From UBA5738 sp964470995 (GTDB lineage: Bacteria; Patescibacteriota; Minisyncoccia; Minisyncoccales; UBA5738), in NCBI GenBank assembly GCA_964470995.1, contig CAYYEP010000002.1, forward strand, positions 41,289 through 105,288: a DNA stretch of 64,000 nt. Reading direction: 5' to 3'. The notes below the pieces were generated by a model. That model was not told the origin of the DNA. It saw only the letters and a list, made by a program, of their open reading frames with translations, and ran no database searches. This document shows positions 1-8,877 of the stretch, one piece after another; positions within the stretch are counted from its first letter, which is position 1, and each line of letters starts with the position of its first letter. The translations under genes and the position numbers were made by a program.

Positions 1-1089
1 AACGCCGCCAAACTGCTGGATTGCCAAACTTGCCAACCAGCCAATCGCGACGCCAATAACCCCTCCCAAAAAAGTCAGCGTAACCGCTTCGGCCAGGAAT
101 TGCACGGTAATGTCGCCCTTCTTGGCTCCGATCGCCTTGCGCAAACCAATCTCCCGCGTACGCTCGGTCACGGTCGTCAGCATCATATTCATAATTCCAA
201 TACCGCCAACCAATAGCGATATTCCGGCAATCGATGCCAGCAATATCGTCAAAGTACCGGTAATCGTCGACATGCTTTCCACGATATCCGCCTGGTTCAT
301 TATCTGAAAATCAATATCGTCTTCGCTCCCAATATCATGCCGCTCCATCAATAGCGTTTCAACATCAGTCTCCAACTGACTCAAAACTTCCTGAGTCTCG
401 CCCTGAATACTAATGGTGCTCAACTTGTTGCTGCCGCCAATATATTGCAGTGCTGTGGAAAGCGGGATATAAATCACGTCATCGGAATTGGACATCCCGC
501 TGCTCCCCTTGGAAATAGTCGTCCCGATCACTTTAAAATCCATTCCTTTTATTCTGATCGTCCGGCCCGTCGGATCAACGCCCTCGCCAAAAAGATCCTC
601 CGCAGTTGTCGGACCCAAAACCGCCACTTTCGATTTGGAATCGTTCTGCGAATCAGTTATAAAAGTACCGCTGGCGATTTCCACGTTGCGCACTTCAGTG
701 TAAACCGAAGTCACGCCATATATCGATGTGTTGGTATTGGTACCCTTGGCCGTTACTTGCACTTGAGTCGAATACTGCGGCGCCACCGCGGCCACGCCCT
801 CAAGATCCTCTATCGATTCCGCGTCATCCAGCGTCAAAGTACTCGAACTTCCCCGGCTGCTCCGCACCTGCTGGCCAACACCCCGTTGAAATCCCGGCGA
901 CACCATTAAAAGATTGGATCCCAAAGATTCAATACTCGAAGTAATTGAAGACGACGACCCCTGGCCGATTGAAACCATCGTAATCACCGAACCGATGCCG
1001 ATAACAATACCCAAAATGGTCAGCCCCGAACGGGCCTTATTGGCCAACAGCGACGAAAATGTTTGTTCTAACAGATCGGAAATTTTCAT
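1..1089 (-). CDS. MacB-like ABC transporter permease (3' end outside window)
   Basis: Membrane permease of a MacB/FtsX-type ABC system. The reading frame opens at an ATG at 1089 and stays open to base 1, so about 363 N-terminal residues are present and only a short C-terminal piece should be missing. It begins MKISDLLEQTFSSLLANKAR, followed by a first membrane segment (LTILGIVIGIGSVITMVSIG), the typical MacB_PCD start. A periplasmic-type domain of about 200 residues follows. Two further membrane segments flank the FtsX signature TERTREIGLRKAIGAKKGDI. The gene starts 5 bp after the ATPase stop and is the third gene of an adaptor-ATPase-permease operon. The exported substrate (peptide, lipid or drug) cannot be told from sequence. 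Confidence 0.93.
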   Translation of the reverse strand, partial: MKISDLLEQTFSSLLANKARSGLTILGIVIGIGSVITMVSIGQGSSSSITSSIESLGSNLLMVSPGFQRGVGQQVRSSRGSSSTLTLDDAESIEDLEGVAAVAPQYSTQVQVTAKGTNTNTSIYGVTSVYTEVRNVEIASGTFITDSQNDSKSKVAVLGPTTAEDLFGEGVDPTGRTIRIKGMDFKVIGTTISKGSSGMSNSDDVIYIPLSTALQYIGGSNKLSTISIQGETQEVLSQLETDVETLLMERHDIGSEDDIDFQIMNQADIVESMSTITGTLTILLASIAGISLLVGGIGIMNMMLTTVTERTREIGLRKAIGAKKGDITVQFLAEAVTLTFLGGVIGVAIGWLASLAIQQFGGV

Positions 1090-1094
1090 ATTGA

Positions 1095-1829
1095 TTACTT
1101 GGAACCCTCGTTATGATGCTTCATTGTTAGCGCCGACATAAATTTATGGCCATTGGCCTCATCGCTGACAATCTCGCCATCTCGAATAGTGATAATACGG
1201 TTCGCGTATTCGGCGATATCGCGCTCGTGCGTGATTAAAACTATCGTATGCCCCTGTTCCTCATTAAGCTTACGGAAAGTTTGCATCACAATCTCGCCGG
1301 TCTTGGTATCCAGATTTCCCGTCGGTTCATCCGCCAATAACATCGCCGGCTTATTCACCAATGCCCGCGCAATCGCCACGCGCTGCATCTGGCCGCCGGA
1401 AAGTTGGTTGGTAAAATGATGATGATATTGCTCGGTCAGACCCGCCTGGATCAAAGCTTCTTTGGCCCGCTTGGCGCGTTCCCCCCGCTCAACTCCCGCG
1501 TAAACCAGCGGCAACTCCACATTACGCAATACCGTGGTACGCGGAAGAAGATTAAACGACTGAAACACAAACCCGATCTTGCTCTTCCGAATATCAGCCA
1601 ATTCGTCATCCATATACTTGGCCACATTTTTCCCGTCAAGCAAGTAATTGCCGCTGGTTGGCACATCCAACATCCCCAAAATGTTCATTAACGTTGATTT
1701 TCCCGAACCCGAAGGCCCGATGATCGCCACAAACTCCCCGTCTTTTATCGCCAGCGAAACACCCTTCAGTATTTTGGACACAACCTCTCCGCTGGCATAA
1801 TTCTTAACGATGTTTTTGCATTCAATCAT
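1095..1829 (-). CDS. MacB/LolD-type ABC transporter ATP-binding protein
   Basis: Cytoplasmic ATPase that would power the adjacent permease. The 244 residues carry Walker A (GPSGSGKST, near residue 40), a Q-loop region (GFVFQSFNLLP), the signature LSGGQMQR, Walker B (MLLADEPTGNLD) and the H-loop (VLITHERD). The DEPTGNLD form and the size are typical of the MacB/LolD/FtsE group. It starts 36 bp after the HlyD-type adaptor gene and ends 5 bp before the permease, so co-transcription and probably coupled translation are expected. No missing motif is seen. Confidence 0.95.
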   Translation of the reverse strand: MIECKNIVKNYASGEVVSKILKGVSLAIKDGEFVAIIGPSGSGKSTLMNILGMLDVPTSGNYLLDGKNVAKYMDDELADIRKSKIGFVFQSFNLLPRTTVLRNVELPLVYAGVERGERAKRAKEALIQAGLTEQYHHHFTNQLSGGQMQRVAIARALVNKPAMLLADEPTGNLDTKTGEIVMQTFRKLNEEQGHTIVLITHERDIAEYANRIITIRDGEIVSDEANGHKFMSALTMKHHNEGSK

Positions 1830-1865
1830 AGAAGTTCTATAAATAACCTTTCGCCGCGGCCGCCG

Positions 1866-3647
1866 CTATCTCGGGCCGCCGCCCATCATCATGAACCCTC
1901 CGCCTTCGGAAGTTGAACTACCCGAACTTTTTGCGGCCGCCGCACTCGACTTAACCGATGTCACCACCACTTGATCGCCTTCGTTTAAACCGCTTGCGAT
2001 CTCAATCGAAGTATCATCATCCAGGCCTACCGTTACCGTCTGCTTGATTGCCTGCGCCGCCGTGCCATCTGCCGCCCCCTCCGCAACCGCCGCCGGCACC
2101 AGCACGTAATACAAACCATCTTCCGCGCGTTTCACCGCCGCTGAAGGCACCGTCAGTACATCCTGCGCAATATCGGTAATAACCGTCACCGAAGCGCTCA
2201 TTCCCGGCTTAACCTGACTGTTGGCTGAATCCAAAGCAATAGTCACGTCATAATAAACCACCCCCGAATCAACGGTCCCAATCGTCGCCACCTCAGCCAC
2301 CGTTCCGGTCATGGTCAGTTCATCAATCGCGTCAAATGTCAGCGTCGCCTGCTGGCCCACTTTTACCTTGGCAATATCCACTTCATTAAGGGATACTGTT
2401 ACGATTTGATTTTTTGTAATCACAGTCGCCATCGGTGTACCCGATGTAACATCATCTCCTGCCTCGGCATCGACCGTCGCCACCACGCCATCAAAAGGCG
2501 CAATTATAGTATATTTTTCAAGAGTTTTCTTGGCATCGGCCAAAGCTCGCTCTTTCTGCTGCACCGCGTATCTGGCCGACTGGATATCATCTTCATCGGT
2601 TCCTTCCTGCAATTCTTCCAATTCCTGCTGGTATTCTTCCAAAGAAAGAGTATCGGTATCAATTGCGTCCTTGGCATCATCAATAGCCTGGCTCACCGAC
2701 AAAAGATTGGATAAATTCGAACTGTTAGTCGACATATGAGCCGATAACGAACTCAATTGCGTATCCGCAAAGCCCTGCGGATTCATATTGCGGTCCTTTA
2801 AATTATCTTCGTAATTCTGAATAACGTTTGCGACATTTTTCAGAGCGTCGGCAACCGCGCGAGTCGTTTCGTAAGTTTCATCAATCAGCGCCTCAATATC
2901 AGCCTCGCTGGAAAAACGGCTGGCCGCCTTGTAATTTTCAAAATTGGCATCATATTTTTTCTTTGCCTCCTGATAAGATGACGCCGCCTTGGTTATTAAA
3001 CCGGCCGACGACAAATCGTAGCCTTTTACCGAATTATAGTAATATTCCAGATAGCTGGGACTGGTTTGTACCACATAATCGCTTGCCGTCGTCACAATTT
3101 CCTGCAATCCGGCAATCATAGTCGGCAAATCGTTAAAGGCACTGGCAACCGAACTCAATCCCTGTTCGTACGATCTTTCCAAATCAGTTTTGTCGCTTTC
3201 CAAAGTTTTTTTCGCTTGGGTTACCGCATTTTCGGCTTTTGCCAAATCAAGCGCATCAATCGGCTCCAGTAAATCGTTTAACGACACCTGCACATTATAC
3301 AGGGCAATCTCGGCATCTTCCACCAAATCCCGGCCGTCGCTATCGTCAATAACAGCAATTACGTCGCCCGCCTTGACCTCCTGTCCCGCGGCAACCGCCA
3401 CCCGCACCAACTCTCCGGCAACCTCGGCGCTCACATCGGTTTGTTTGGAAGCTTCGATCTGGCCCGTTCCGGAAACCGATTGCATAACAGTCGCTATCGT
3501 TGCAATACCGTAAATATAAGAAGTCTGCGCTTCTTCTTTATTGCCAGTTCCAAATATCATATAGTATCCGCCCGCTCCCAAAGCTACCGCGATAATTGCA
3601 GTAATTATTTTATGGCGTTTCGCTGCTGGCAATAATTTTTTCATCAT
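1866..3647 (-). CDS. HlyD/MacA-family membrane fusion (adaptor) protein
   Basis: Periplasmic-adaptor-type subunit of the export system. A basic N-terminus is followed by one membrane anchor at about residues 14-33. Two lipoyl half-motifs (GELVRVAVAAGQEVKAGDVI and IIAPFDGVVATVDAEAGDDV) flank a very long helical hairpin at about 105-375. Beta-barrel and membrane-proximal domains follow, then a Gly/Met-rich tail (GGGFMMMGGGPR). At 593 residues it is longer than MacA (about 370), mainly because of the hairpin. The track of residues starts MMKK, so the second Met (3644) is an equally good start. CPR cells are usually thought to lack a TolC-bearing outer membrane, so the extended hairpin may act in a single-membrane envelope (inference). 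Confidence 0.9.
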   Translation of the reverse strand: MMKKLLPAAKRHKIITAIIAVALGAGGYYMIFGTGNKEEAQTSYIYGIATIATVMQSVSGTGQIEASKQTDVSAEVAGELVRVAVAAGQEVKAGDVIAVIDDSDGRDLVEDAEIALYNVQVSLNDLLEPIDALDLAKAENAVTQAKKTLESDKTDLERSYEQGLSSVASAFNDLPTMIAGLQEIVTTASDYVVQTSPSYLEYYYNSVKGYDLSSAGLITKAASSYQEAKKKYDANFENYKAASRFSSEADIEALIDETYETTRAVADALKNVANVIQNYEDNLKDRNMNPQGFADTQLSSLSAHMSTNSSNLSNLLSVSQAIDDAKDAIDTDTLSLEEYQQELEELQEGTDEDDIQSARYAVQQKERALADAKKTLEKYTIIAPFDGVVATVDAEAGDDVTSGTPMATVITKNQIVTVSLNEVDIAKVKVGQQATLTFDAIDELTMTGTVAEVATIGTVDSGVVYYDVTIALDSANSQVKPGMSASVTVITDIAQDVLTVPSAAVKRAEDGLYYVLVPAAVAEGAADGTAAQAIKQTVTVGLDDDTSIEIASGLNEGDQVVVTSVKSSAAAAKSSGSSTSEGGGFMMMGGGPR

Positions 3648-3800
3648 ATTTTTTAATCTCGGACATTAATTAGTATATTCTGATATTTTTGCTCCCAATG
3701 TTTAATACTACAACCGCGTCCTTACCTTATTTCAAACCCCCATCCGGCAACTACGGCAATCGAATTTATATTTTCTTTAAACTTAGATTACCCAATTAAA

Positions 3801-3840
3801 GGTTTCGCCTCCCGGGATACGCACCCCGGGGGAGGCGACC
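3801..3840 (-). terminator. GC-rich hairpin between membrane-protein gene and adaptor gene
   Basis: A strong inverted repeat: the arm GGTTTCGCCTCC pairs with GGAGGCGACC around an inner CCCGGG/CCCCGG. It lies 28 bp past the stop of the upstream gene. On the minus strand only a short TTT follows the stem, so it is either a weak terminator or an mRNA stabiliser within the operon. Confidence 0.35.
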
Positions 3841-3868
3841 AGCCGCAAAAACTGCGCCGCAACCAATG

Positions 3869-4624
3869 CTAGCGTATGCGCGGATTCGGCCTCCGGCCGC
3901 CGAAAGGACTGATACCCAAAGCTTCCACCCGCGAACCTTCTCGCTCTCCCATCACCACGATCTTATCACCCACTTCAAAATCCGCCCCCAAGGGTAGCTT
4001 GGTTTCGGAGCTGACGACAATCAGCAACTCTTCCTGATTGCGGTTGATAATAATATAATTATAGCCGGATATGCGCGCAATCGTTCCTCTCTGGATATTG
4101 TTATGACGGCCCGGGTCAAGATCACCGTATATTCCCATTACGCATGGCGGCGGGCCGCCGAACGGCGGACAATTTGCCATCATTCGGTGAAATGGAGTAA
4201 ATGCCACCAGCAAACCGCCCGCGCCAACAAGCAACAATATACCCAGTCCCGAATAAATCAGCGGCAAACGGTAAGCAAATGAATAATGGCGCACCAGCAA
4301 CTCCAGGATTATAATCAAAAACAATACCAACAATATCAACACCCATGGCAGCGAAGTTAAGAATAACATAATCCCCGGCCAGCCAAAAACCGGCACCGCC
4401 GATATGCCGGTTTCATGAGCAATGAATACCAAAAGACTGGCCAAATACAATCCGGCCAATGCCGCCAGTGCCACTCCCACCGCCAACAGCGAAGCGCGCA
4501 AAATAAAATGCCATTTCGGCCGCATTTTCAACTGCCCGCTTTTTACCGACGCCATCACCCGGTCTTTCAATAATAAATGGTTTTTCCCTTCCACTTTCAT
4601 TTCTTTTTCGTTTTCTTTTTCCAT
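3869..4624 (-). CDS. Three-TM membrane protein with C-terminal beta-rich domain, downstream of sigma factor
   Basis: Unrecognised integral membrane protein of about 251 residues. Three hydrophobic segments lie in the first 150 residues (around LRASLLAVGVALAALAGLYL, GIMLFLTSLPWVLILLVLFL and LIYSGLGILLLVGAGGLLVA). After a Pro/Cys-rich stretch comes a soluble domain (GTIARISGYNYIIINRNQEE ... VGDKIVVMGEREG) that resembles DUF5666-type small beta-barrels; this is inference. The ATG at 4624 lies 4 nt after the sigma-factor stop, which suggests translational coupling. A GTG at 4651, overlapping the sigma gene, is the alternative start. Its position next to an ECF sigma gene allows a sensor or anti-sigma-like role, but no zinc anti-sigma motif is visible. 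Confidence 0.75.
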   Translation of the reverse strand: MEKENEKEMKVEGKNHLLLKDRVMASVKSGQLKMRPKWHFILRASLLAVGVALAALAGLYLASLLVFIAHETGISAVPVFGWPGIMLFLTSLPWVLILLVLFLIIILELLVRHYSFAYRLPLIYSGLGILLLVGAGGLLVAFTPFHRMMANCPPFGGPPPCVMGIYGDLDPGRHNNIQRGTIARISGYNYIIINRNQEELLIVVSSETKLPLGADFEVGDKIVVMGEREGSRVEALGISPFGGRRPNPRIR

Positions 4625-4628
4625 GGCA

Positions 4629-5228
4629 TTATTTAAACAATACTTCCTCACCGTCTTGGTTTTTTCCGGCGATTAGCTTCTTAAGCATGGCTTTACCCCT
4701 CTGCAGCCTGACGCCGACCGTCGATACCGGCAAATGGATAATATCAGCAATCTCGCGGTAATTCATATCTTCAAAATAATACAAAACCAATGGCTCGCGG
4801 TATTTCACCGGCATTTTTTCCAAGCACCCGTCGAGAAGGCGTCTCAAATCCTGGCGATCCACATCCGCGTCCGCGGTTTCCGACGCCGCTGGATGCGGCA
4901 ACAACAAATCAAAATCAATGAACGATATTCTTTCCGATTTTTTCTTTTTTAGCGCGTTAATAAATTCGTTGTGCGCAATCCGGTATATCCATGGCGAAAA
5001 TCTTCTGGCCGCGTCAAAACTCCGGATATTAACATAAGCCTTAATAAAAACCTCTTGAATGATGTCCTTCACATCGTCAGGATGGGATAAAAATTTCCTT
5101 GCGTAACGGCTTAATTTTTTTTCATAGCGTTCCAAAAGAACTGAAAACGCCTCGGCATCACCGCTTTGCACGCGTACCGCCGCCGCCTCATCCGTTTCTC
5201 GATCTTTGTAATTCGGCTCCTGATTCAT
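4629..5228 (-). CDS. ECF/sigma-70 family RNA polymerase sigma factor
   Basis: Directs RNA polymerase to alternative promoters. Region 2 is visible around YARKFLSHPDDVKDIIQEVF and region 4 around MPVKYREPLVLYYFEDMNYR, followed by a helix-turn-helix (IADIIHLPVSTVGVRLQRGK). The size, about 199 residues from the ATG at 5228, fits the two-domain ECF type. That start has AAGGA 10 nt upstream; a longer frame to 5309 exists but adds an uncharacteristic hydrophobic leader. It forms a coupled pair with the membrane protein that follows and may drive the MacAB-type operon immediately downstream (inference). Confidence 0.93.
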   Translation of the reverse strand: MNQEPNYKDRETDEAAAVRVQSGDAEAFSVLLERYEKKLSRYARKFLSHPDDVKDIIQEVFIKAYVNIRSFDAARRFSPWIYRIAHNEFINALKKKKSERISFIDFDLLLPHPAASETADADVDRQDLRRLLDGCLEKMPVKYREPLVLYYFEDMNYREIADIIHLPVSTVGVRLQRGKAMLKKLIAGKNQDGEEVLFK

Positions 5229-5345
5229 ATCCGAAAAATCCTTACCGTTACCCGAAAAATACCTTATTTTTTCCCAAAAATACGCGATGTAATTTAATAC
5301 AGCGCGCATTGATTATTTATTTCACTAAAAGCGCCTTTATCGCCC

Positions 5346-6296
5346 TCATTCGGCAATACCGCATTCTTCAAACACCTTGGGCGTCAAACTCCTCACCGCG
5401 CTGCCCATATGCGACACTGTATAATATCCGCCGCTTTCCAGCTTGGCGTAATAACAAAAAAATTTCGAATAGGACGCGTTATTAAGTCCGCAATAAACAT
5501 AATCCTTGCCGCAAACCGCCTTTGTTTGCGCATAATCTCCAAACATCGGATCCTGTTCCGTTTTGCTCAAATATACGCCTATCTGCTCTGGAAAACCATA
5601 TACCTTGCCGCCGCAATCGCCGCCGCTCAACCCGCAAGTGTAATAAGACCCGTGGTCGTTAAGCCACAATTTTTGCGCCGCCGCCAATTTGCCCAAGTCT
5701 TCCTTGCGCTTTGCGTCGTTTTGCAGCATATTTTCAGGTTGCGCCGCCGCCGCATCCTTCAATATTCCGCCGTTATCTGTCTCGGACAGCTCCGGTTTTT
5801 CCAAAGGCTGGGCCGGCTGGTCAGTTGGCGGCACGATCAAATCTCCATCCGCCTCCGCGGTTTCTAACGATTCCGCCGTCTCTTCAGGCATCTCTCCGGA
5901 TATCGCAGTATCGATACTTTCCTTTTTTAAAATGGTCGGAGCTGTATCATCCAACACCCCTGATTCCTCTTGCCGCTCCGGCGCCACAAAAAACGCGTAC
6001 CCTAAACCGGCCAGCGCCGCCACAATAACACCCACAATCGCAATGATCATCCCCAGCGGCAGCTTTCTGCCCCCTTTTTTTATTATTCTATACTTAGAAA
6101 CCCCCGGCGAAAATCTCTCCGCCGGCAACTCCTGCACCGGGCGCGGCGGAACATTCCGGCTCTGAACCGCGATAAAAGCCTGTCCGATCGCTTCTTCGGC
6201 CCAACCCGCCTCGCGCAACGCGTTCTTTATCGCCGCGTTGGGAACCCCCCTTTTTAATTCCTGCTCGATATATATAAATAAACGCTGATCGATCAT
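5346..6296 (-). CDS. Membrane-anchored protein with C-terminal pilin-like Cys-containing domain
   Basis: 316 residues in three parts. The N-terminal 45 residues (YIEQELKRGVPNAAIKNALR, then EAGWAEEAIGQAF) form a small helical domain often seen at the start of CPR membrane proteins. A single membrane segment follows near residue 80 (LGMIIAIVGVIVAALAGLGY), then an acidic Pro-rich linker. The C-terminal 120 residues (KRKEDLGKLAAAQKLWLNDH ... YYTCGLSGGDCGG) look like the globular part of a type IV pilin-like protein, with six Cys that could pair. The function is unknown; a surface or pseudopilus-like role is inference. Confidence 0.8.
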   Translation of the reverse strand: MIDQRLFIYIEQELKRGVPNAAIKNALREAGWAEEAIGQAFIAVQSRNVPPRPVQELPAERFSPGVSKYRIIKKGGRKLPLGMIIAIVGVIVAALAGLGYAFFVAPERQEESGVLDDTAPTILKKESIDTAISGEMPEETAESLETAEADGDLIVPPTDQPAQPLEKPELSETDNGGILKDAAAAQPENMLQNDAKRKEDLGKLAAAQKLWLNDHGSYYTCGLSGGDCGGKVYGFPEQIGVYLSKTEQDPMFGDYAQTKAVCGKDYVYCGLNNASYSKFFCYYAKLESGGYYTVSHMGSAVRSLTPKVFEECGIAE

Positions 6297-6384
6297 GTTT
6301 TAAAAAATAGGTTTTTTGGAAAAGAAAACCGGATTAAGATATAAAAAATCCAACACCAAATGATATAAATAATTATATCATCTT

Positions 6385-6480
6385 ATTGGGCAAATCTTAA
6401 TACCCGCGTATTTAAGAGGGGCAAAATCCCCGCGGTTACGGAACGCACCATAGCGTTAACCCAAAACCACGCGGTAAAAC
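6385..6480. repeat. Degenerate relic of the second (GAGATTCATT-ending) intergenic repeat
   Basis: The stretch starts GCAAATCTTAATACCCGCG, which matches the left end of the elements at 18941 and 30977. It goes on with GC-rich hairpin-like sequence (GGGGCAAAATCCCC) and ends near the greA stop. It fills most of the 200-bp gap between 5' end of the pilin-like gene and greA. Confidence 0.45.
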
Positions 6481-6497
6481 ATTACCCGCCCTGTTTT

Positions 6498-6950
6498 CTA
6501 TTTAATCTGAATGATCTCATATTCAATCCGGCTTCCCGGCGTTGACAGGACCACCTTGCTCCCCACCGGCCTTCCATAAACCGCCTCTCCCAGCGGCGAC
6601 TTATAAGAAATCTTTCCGCAAAAAACGTCCGCCTCGTCCGGACCCACGATCTGATATTCTTCCTGCGAATCACCCGCCGCCAAAACCACGGTTGTGCCGA
6701 TCCGCACCTTGTCGCAAGCTCCCTTATCTACCACGCGCGCGCTGGCAATAATCACTTTTAATTCGGCAATGCGGCCTTCCATGAACGCCTGCTGTTCTTT
6801 TGCCTGGTGATAGGCCGCGTTTTCGCGCAAATCTCCGAAAGATATCGCGTAATTCAATTTTTCCGCAAGTTCTTTGCGTTTCACGTTCTCCAATTCATGC
6901 AATTCGTTTTTCAATTTTTCCAATCCTTCGGGCGTCAGATAATTTTCCAT
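6498..6950 (-). CDS. greA: Transcription elongation factor GreA
   Basis: Rescues backtracked RNA polymerase by stimulating transcript cleavage. The 150 residues show an N-terminal coiled coil (LTPEGLEKLKNELHELENVK, RENAAYHQAKEQQAFMEGRI) with the acidic tip residues and the C-terminal FKBP-like domain (ISYKSPLGEAVYGRPVGSKV). The length is slightly under the usual 157. It is the last gene of a minus-strand run with the methyltransferase 44 bp upstream. Confidence 0.96.
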   Translation of the reverse strand: MENYLTPEGLEKLKNELHELENVKRKELAEKLNYAISFGDLRENAAYHQAKEQQAFMEGRIAELKVIIASARVVDKGACDKVRIGTTVVLAAGDSQEEYQIVGPDEADVFCGKISYKSPLGEAVYGRPVGSKVVLSTPGSRIEYEIIQIK

Positions 6951-6994
6951 AAAAAATTTGTCTTTATAAATTCCAATTTACACCAATTCTCTTT

Positions 6995-7621
6995 TTATTC
7001 AACCTGTTTTTGGGCCCATATTACAATCCACTTCACATTTTCCCTTCCGGATTCATCCGCGGCAAACTCCGATAAAATTATATCAAATCCCGCGTTTATT
7101 AAATATTTTTCCATTTCTTTTTTCGAGAAATAAATAAAATATCTTTTATATCCGGCCGTAAGTTTGTCTGCTTCCCACCCTTGGTTCCTGCCTTCTTTTA
7201 CCGCCACATGAATTTTACCGTTTCGTTTTAATATTTTAAACATTTTTGCCAGCACATCTGGGATATCTTTTCTTTCGATATGAAGCAAAACCGCTTGCGC
7301 CCAAATAGCATCAAATTCATTTTCCGGAAAATTAATATCCAGAAGATCAATTTGCAAAAACTTTGCCTTCGGAACGCGTTTCCCCGCCTCTTCAATAAAA
7401 ACATCAACAATATCAATTCCGGTCACGTCAAAACCCGCCGCCGCGAATTTTTTCGAGTCGCGCCCGCCGGCGCAACCGACATCCAATACCTTTCCGCCCT
7501 TCGTTAATAATCCGATGAATTCCGGCAATTTCAGCAGATTTATCGATTCTGAATTTTCGATGTAACGTTTGCCCAGCTTGCAATAGGCTTCATGAGTTTT
7601 TTTGTATTTTTCAGATATCAT
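6995..7621 (-). CDS. Class I SAM-dependent methyltransferase
   Basis: About 208 residues. Motif I (GGKVLDVGCAGGRDSKKFAA) binds S-adenosylmethionine; motif II (GFDVTGIDIVDVF) and a motif IV-like FDAIWAQAVLLHIE follow. The substrate is unknown. The ATG at 7621 overlaps the upstream stop (TAATG), so translation is coupled. The longer frame to 7669 would run into the upstream gene and is rejected. Confidence 0.88.
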   Translation of the reverse strand: MISEKYKKTHEAYCKLGKRYIENSESINLLKLPEFIGLLTKGGKVLDVGCAGGRDSKKFAAAGFDVTGIDIVDVFIEEAGKRVPKAKFLQIDLLDINFPENEFDAIWAQAVLLHIERKDIPDVLAKMFKILKRNGKIHVAVKEGRNQGWEADKLTAGYKRYFIYFSKKEMEKYLINAGFDIILSEFAADESGRENVKWIVIWAQKQVE

Positions 7622-8877
7622 TATTTTTTTGCCGCGTTTATTCCCGCCAGCCGTCCGGTAGACCAGCACTGCAACAAATTATAACCGCCGGTCCGGCCGT
7701 GGACATTAATGATCTCCCCGGCGAAAAAAAGATTGGAAATTATTTTTGACCGCATTGTTTTATCATCGATCCCATTAATGTCTACGCCTCCCCCGGTAAC
7801 CATCCCCGCCTCAACATCCATCAGTCCGGCCACATCCAGCCGCAAACCAAGCATTATTTTTACCAAGCGTTGCCGCTCTTCGCGCGTAATGTAATTGGCG
7901 GTCTTTTCGGCCGGGACATCGGCAATCTCGCAAACCGCGCCCGCTACGCTCAGGGGAATCATTTCGGCCAGGCTGTTGGCTGCCTGCCGGTTTGGATTCT
8001 TCATAAACATTGCGTGTAAATCCTTTTCCAATTTGTCCTGATTGCTTTCCGGCAAAAGGTTAACCAAAAATTCCACCGGCCCCTTTTCTAGCAGTTCCCC
8101 CACGCGAAGACTCATTCCCAGCACCGCCGGCCCGCTCAACCCGAAATGGGTAAAAATTATTTCCCCGCTCTGGGTGAATATCTTTTTACCGCTTTGTAAC
8201 ACTGTAATCCGAGACCGCTTAAGACTCACTCCTGAAAGTTTTTTAGCCCACAGCTGGTTCGTCCGCAGCGGCACCAGCGCGGGCTTAAGCTTTTCAATGC
8301 GATGCCCCAGATCGTGCGCGAACTCATATCCGTCGCCGGTCGAACCAGTTGCGGGATACGATTTTCCTCCCGTGGCTAATATATAATTGTTTGCTCTCAC
8401 GGCTTGTCCATTACTCAAAATTATTTCCAATATCTTGCTCTCATCCTTCTTAATTGATGATACCGCCGCCCCGTAAATTATCTCTACTTTATTTTTTTTA
8501 ATTTCCCCCGCCAGTACATCCAATAATTCAGTGGCCAAACCGCTTTTCGGGAAAACCCGTCCGCTGTCCTCGATTACAGTCTCAATACCCAATACATTAA
8601 AAAAATCCACCGCGTCTTCCGAACCAAACTCCGAAAACGCGTGAAACAAAAAAGGTCCGGTCTCCCCGTAATTAGCCACCAATGCCCGCAAATCCGGCTC
8701 GGCATTGGTCAAATTACAGCGGCCGCCTCCGGTCAATAAAAGTTTTTTACCCAGGGTATCGTTTTTTTCCAAAAGCGCGGTTATTACTCCAAGCCGCGCC
8801 GCCTGAATCGCGGCCATCATCCCTGCCGGCCCGCCACCAATCACCGCTACGTCATAATTTTTGTTCTTGGTTGCCAT
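7621..8877 (-). CDS. HI0933/BaiN-family NAD(P)/FAD-dependent oxidoreductase
   Basis: Flavoprotein of 418 residues. An N-terminal FAD-binding Rossmann motif (VAVIGGGPAGMMAAIQAARL) is followed by KKLLLTGGGRCNLTNAEPD, characteristic of the HI0933/YhiN family. A second dinucleotide motif (YILATGGKSYPATGSTGDGY) and the C-terminal FFAGEIINVHGRTGGYNLLQ are also present. The family reaction is poorly defined; BaiN reduces bile-acid enones, which need not apply here. Its ATG lies 26 bp inside the upstream membrane-protein gene and its stop overlaps the methyltransferase start. Confidence 0.93.
   Translation of the reverse strand: MATKNKNYDVAVIGGGPAGMMAAIQAARLGVITALLEKNDTLGKKLLLTGGGRCNLTNAEPDLRALVANYGETGPFLFHAFSEFGSEDAVDFFNVLGIETVIEDSGRVFPKSGLATELLDVLAGEIKKNKVEIIYGAAVSSIKKDESKILEIILSNGQAVRANNYILATGGKSYPATGSTGDGYEFAHDLGHRIEKLKPALVPLRTNQLWAKKLSGVSLKRSRITVLQSGKKIFTQSGEIIFTHFGLSGPAVLGMSLRVGELLEKGPVEFLVNLLPESNQDKLEKDLHAMFMKNPNRQAANSLAEMIPLSVAGAVCEIADVPAEKTANYITREERQRLVKIMLGLRLDVAGLMDVEAGMVTGGGVDINGIDDKTMRSKIISNLFFAGEIINVHGRTGGYNLLQCWSTGRLAGINAAKK

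Noticed and set aside
445..1141. Overlapping plus-strand frames across the permease gene
   Set aside because: Shadows of the minus-strand MacB-like permease, which has clear family motifs.
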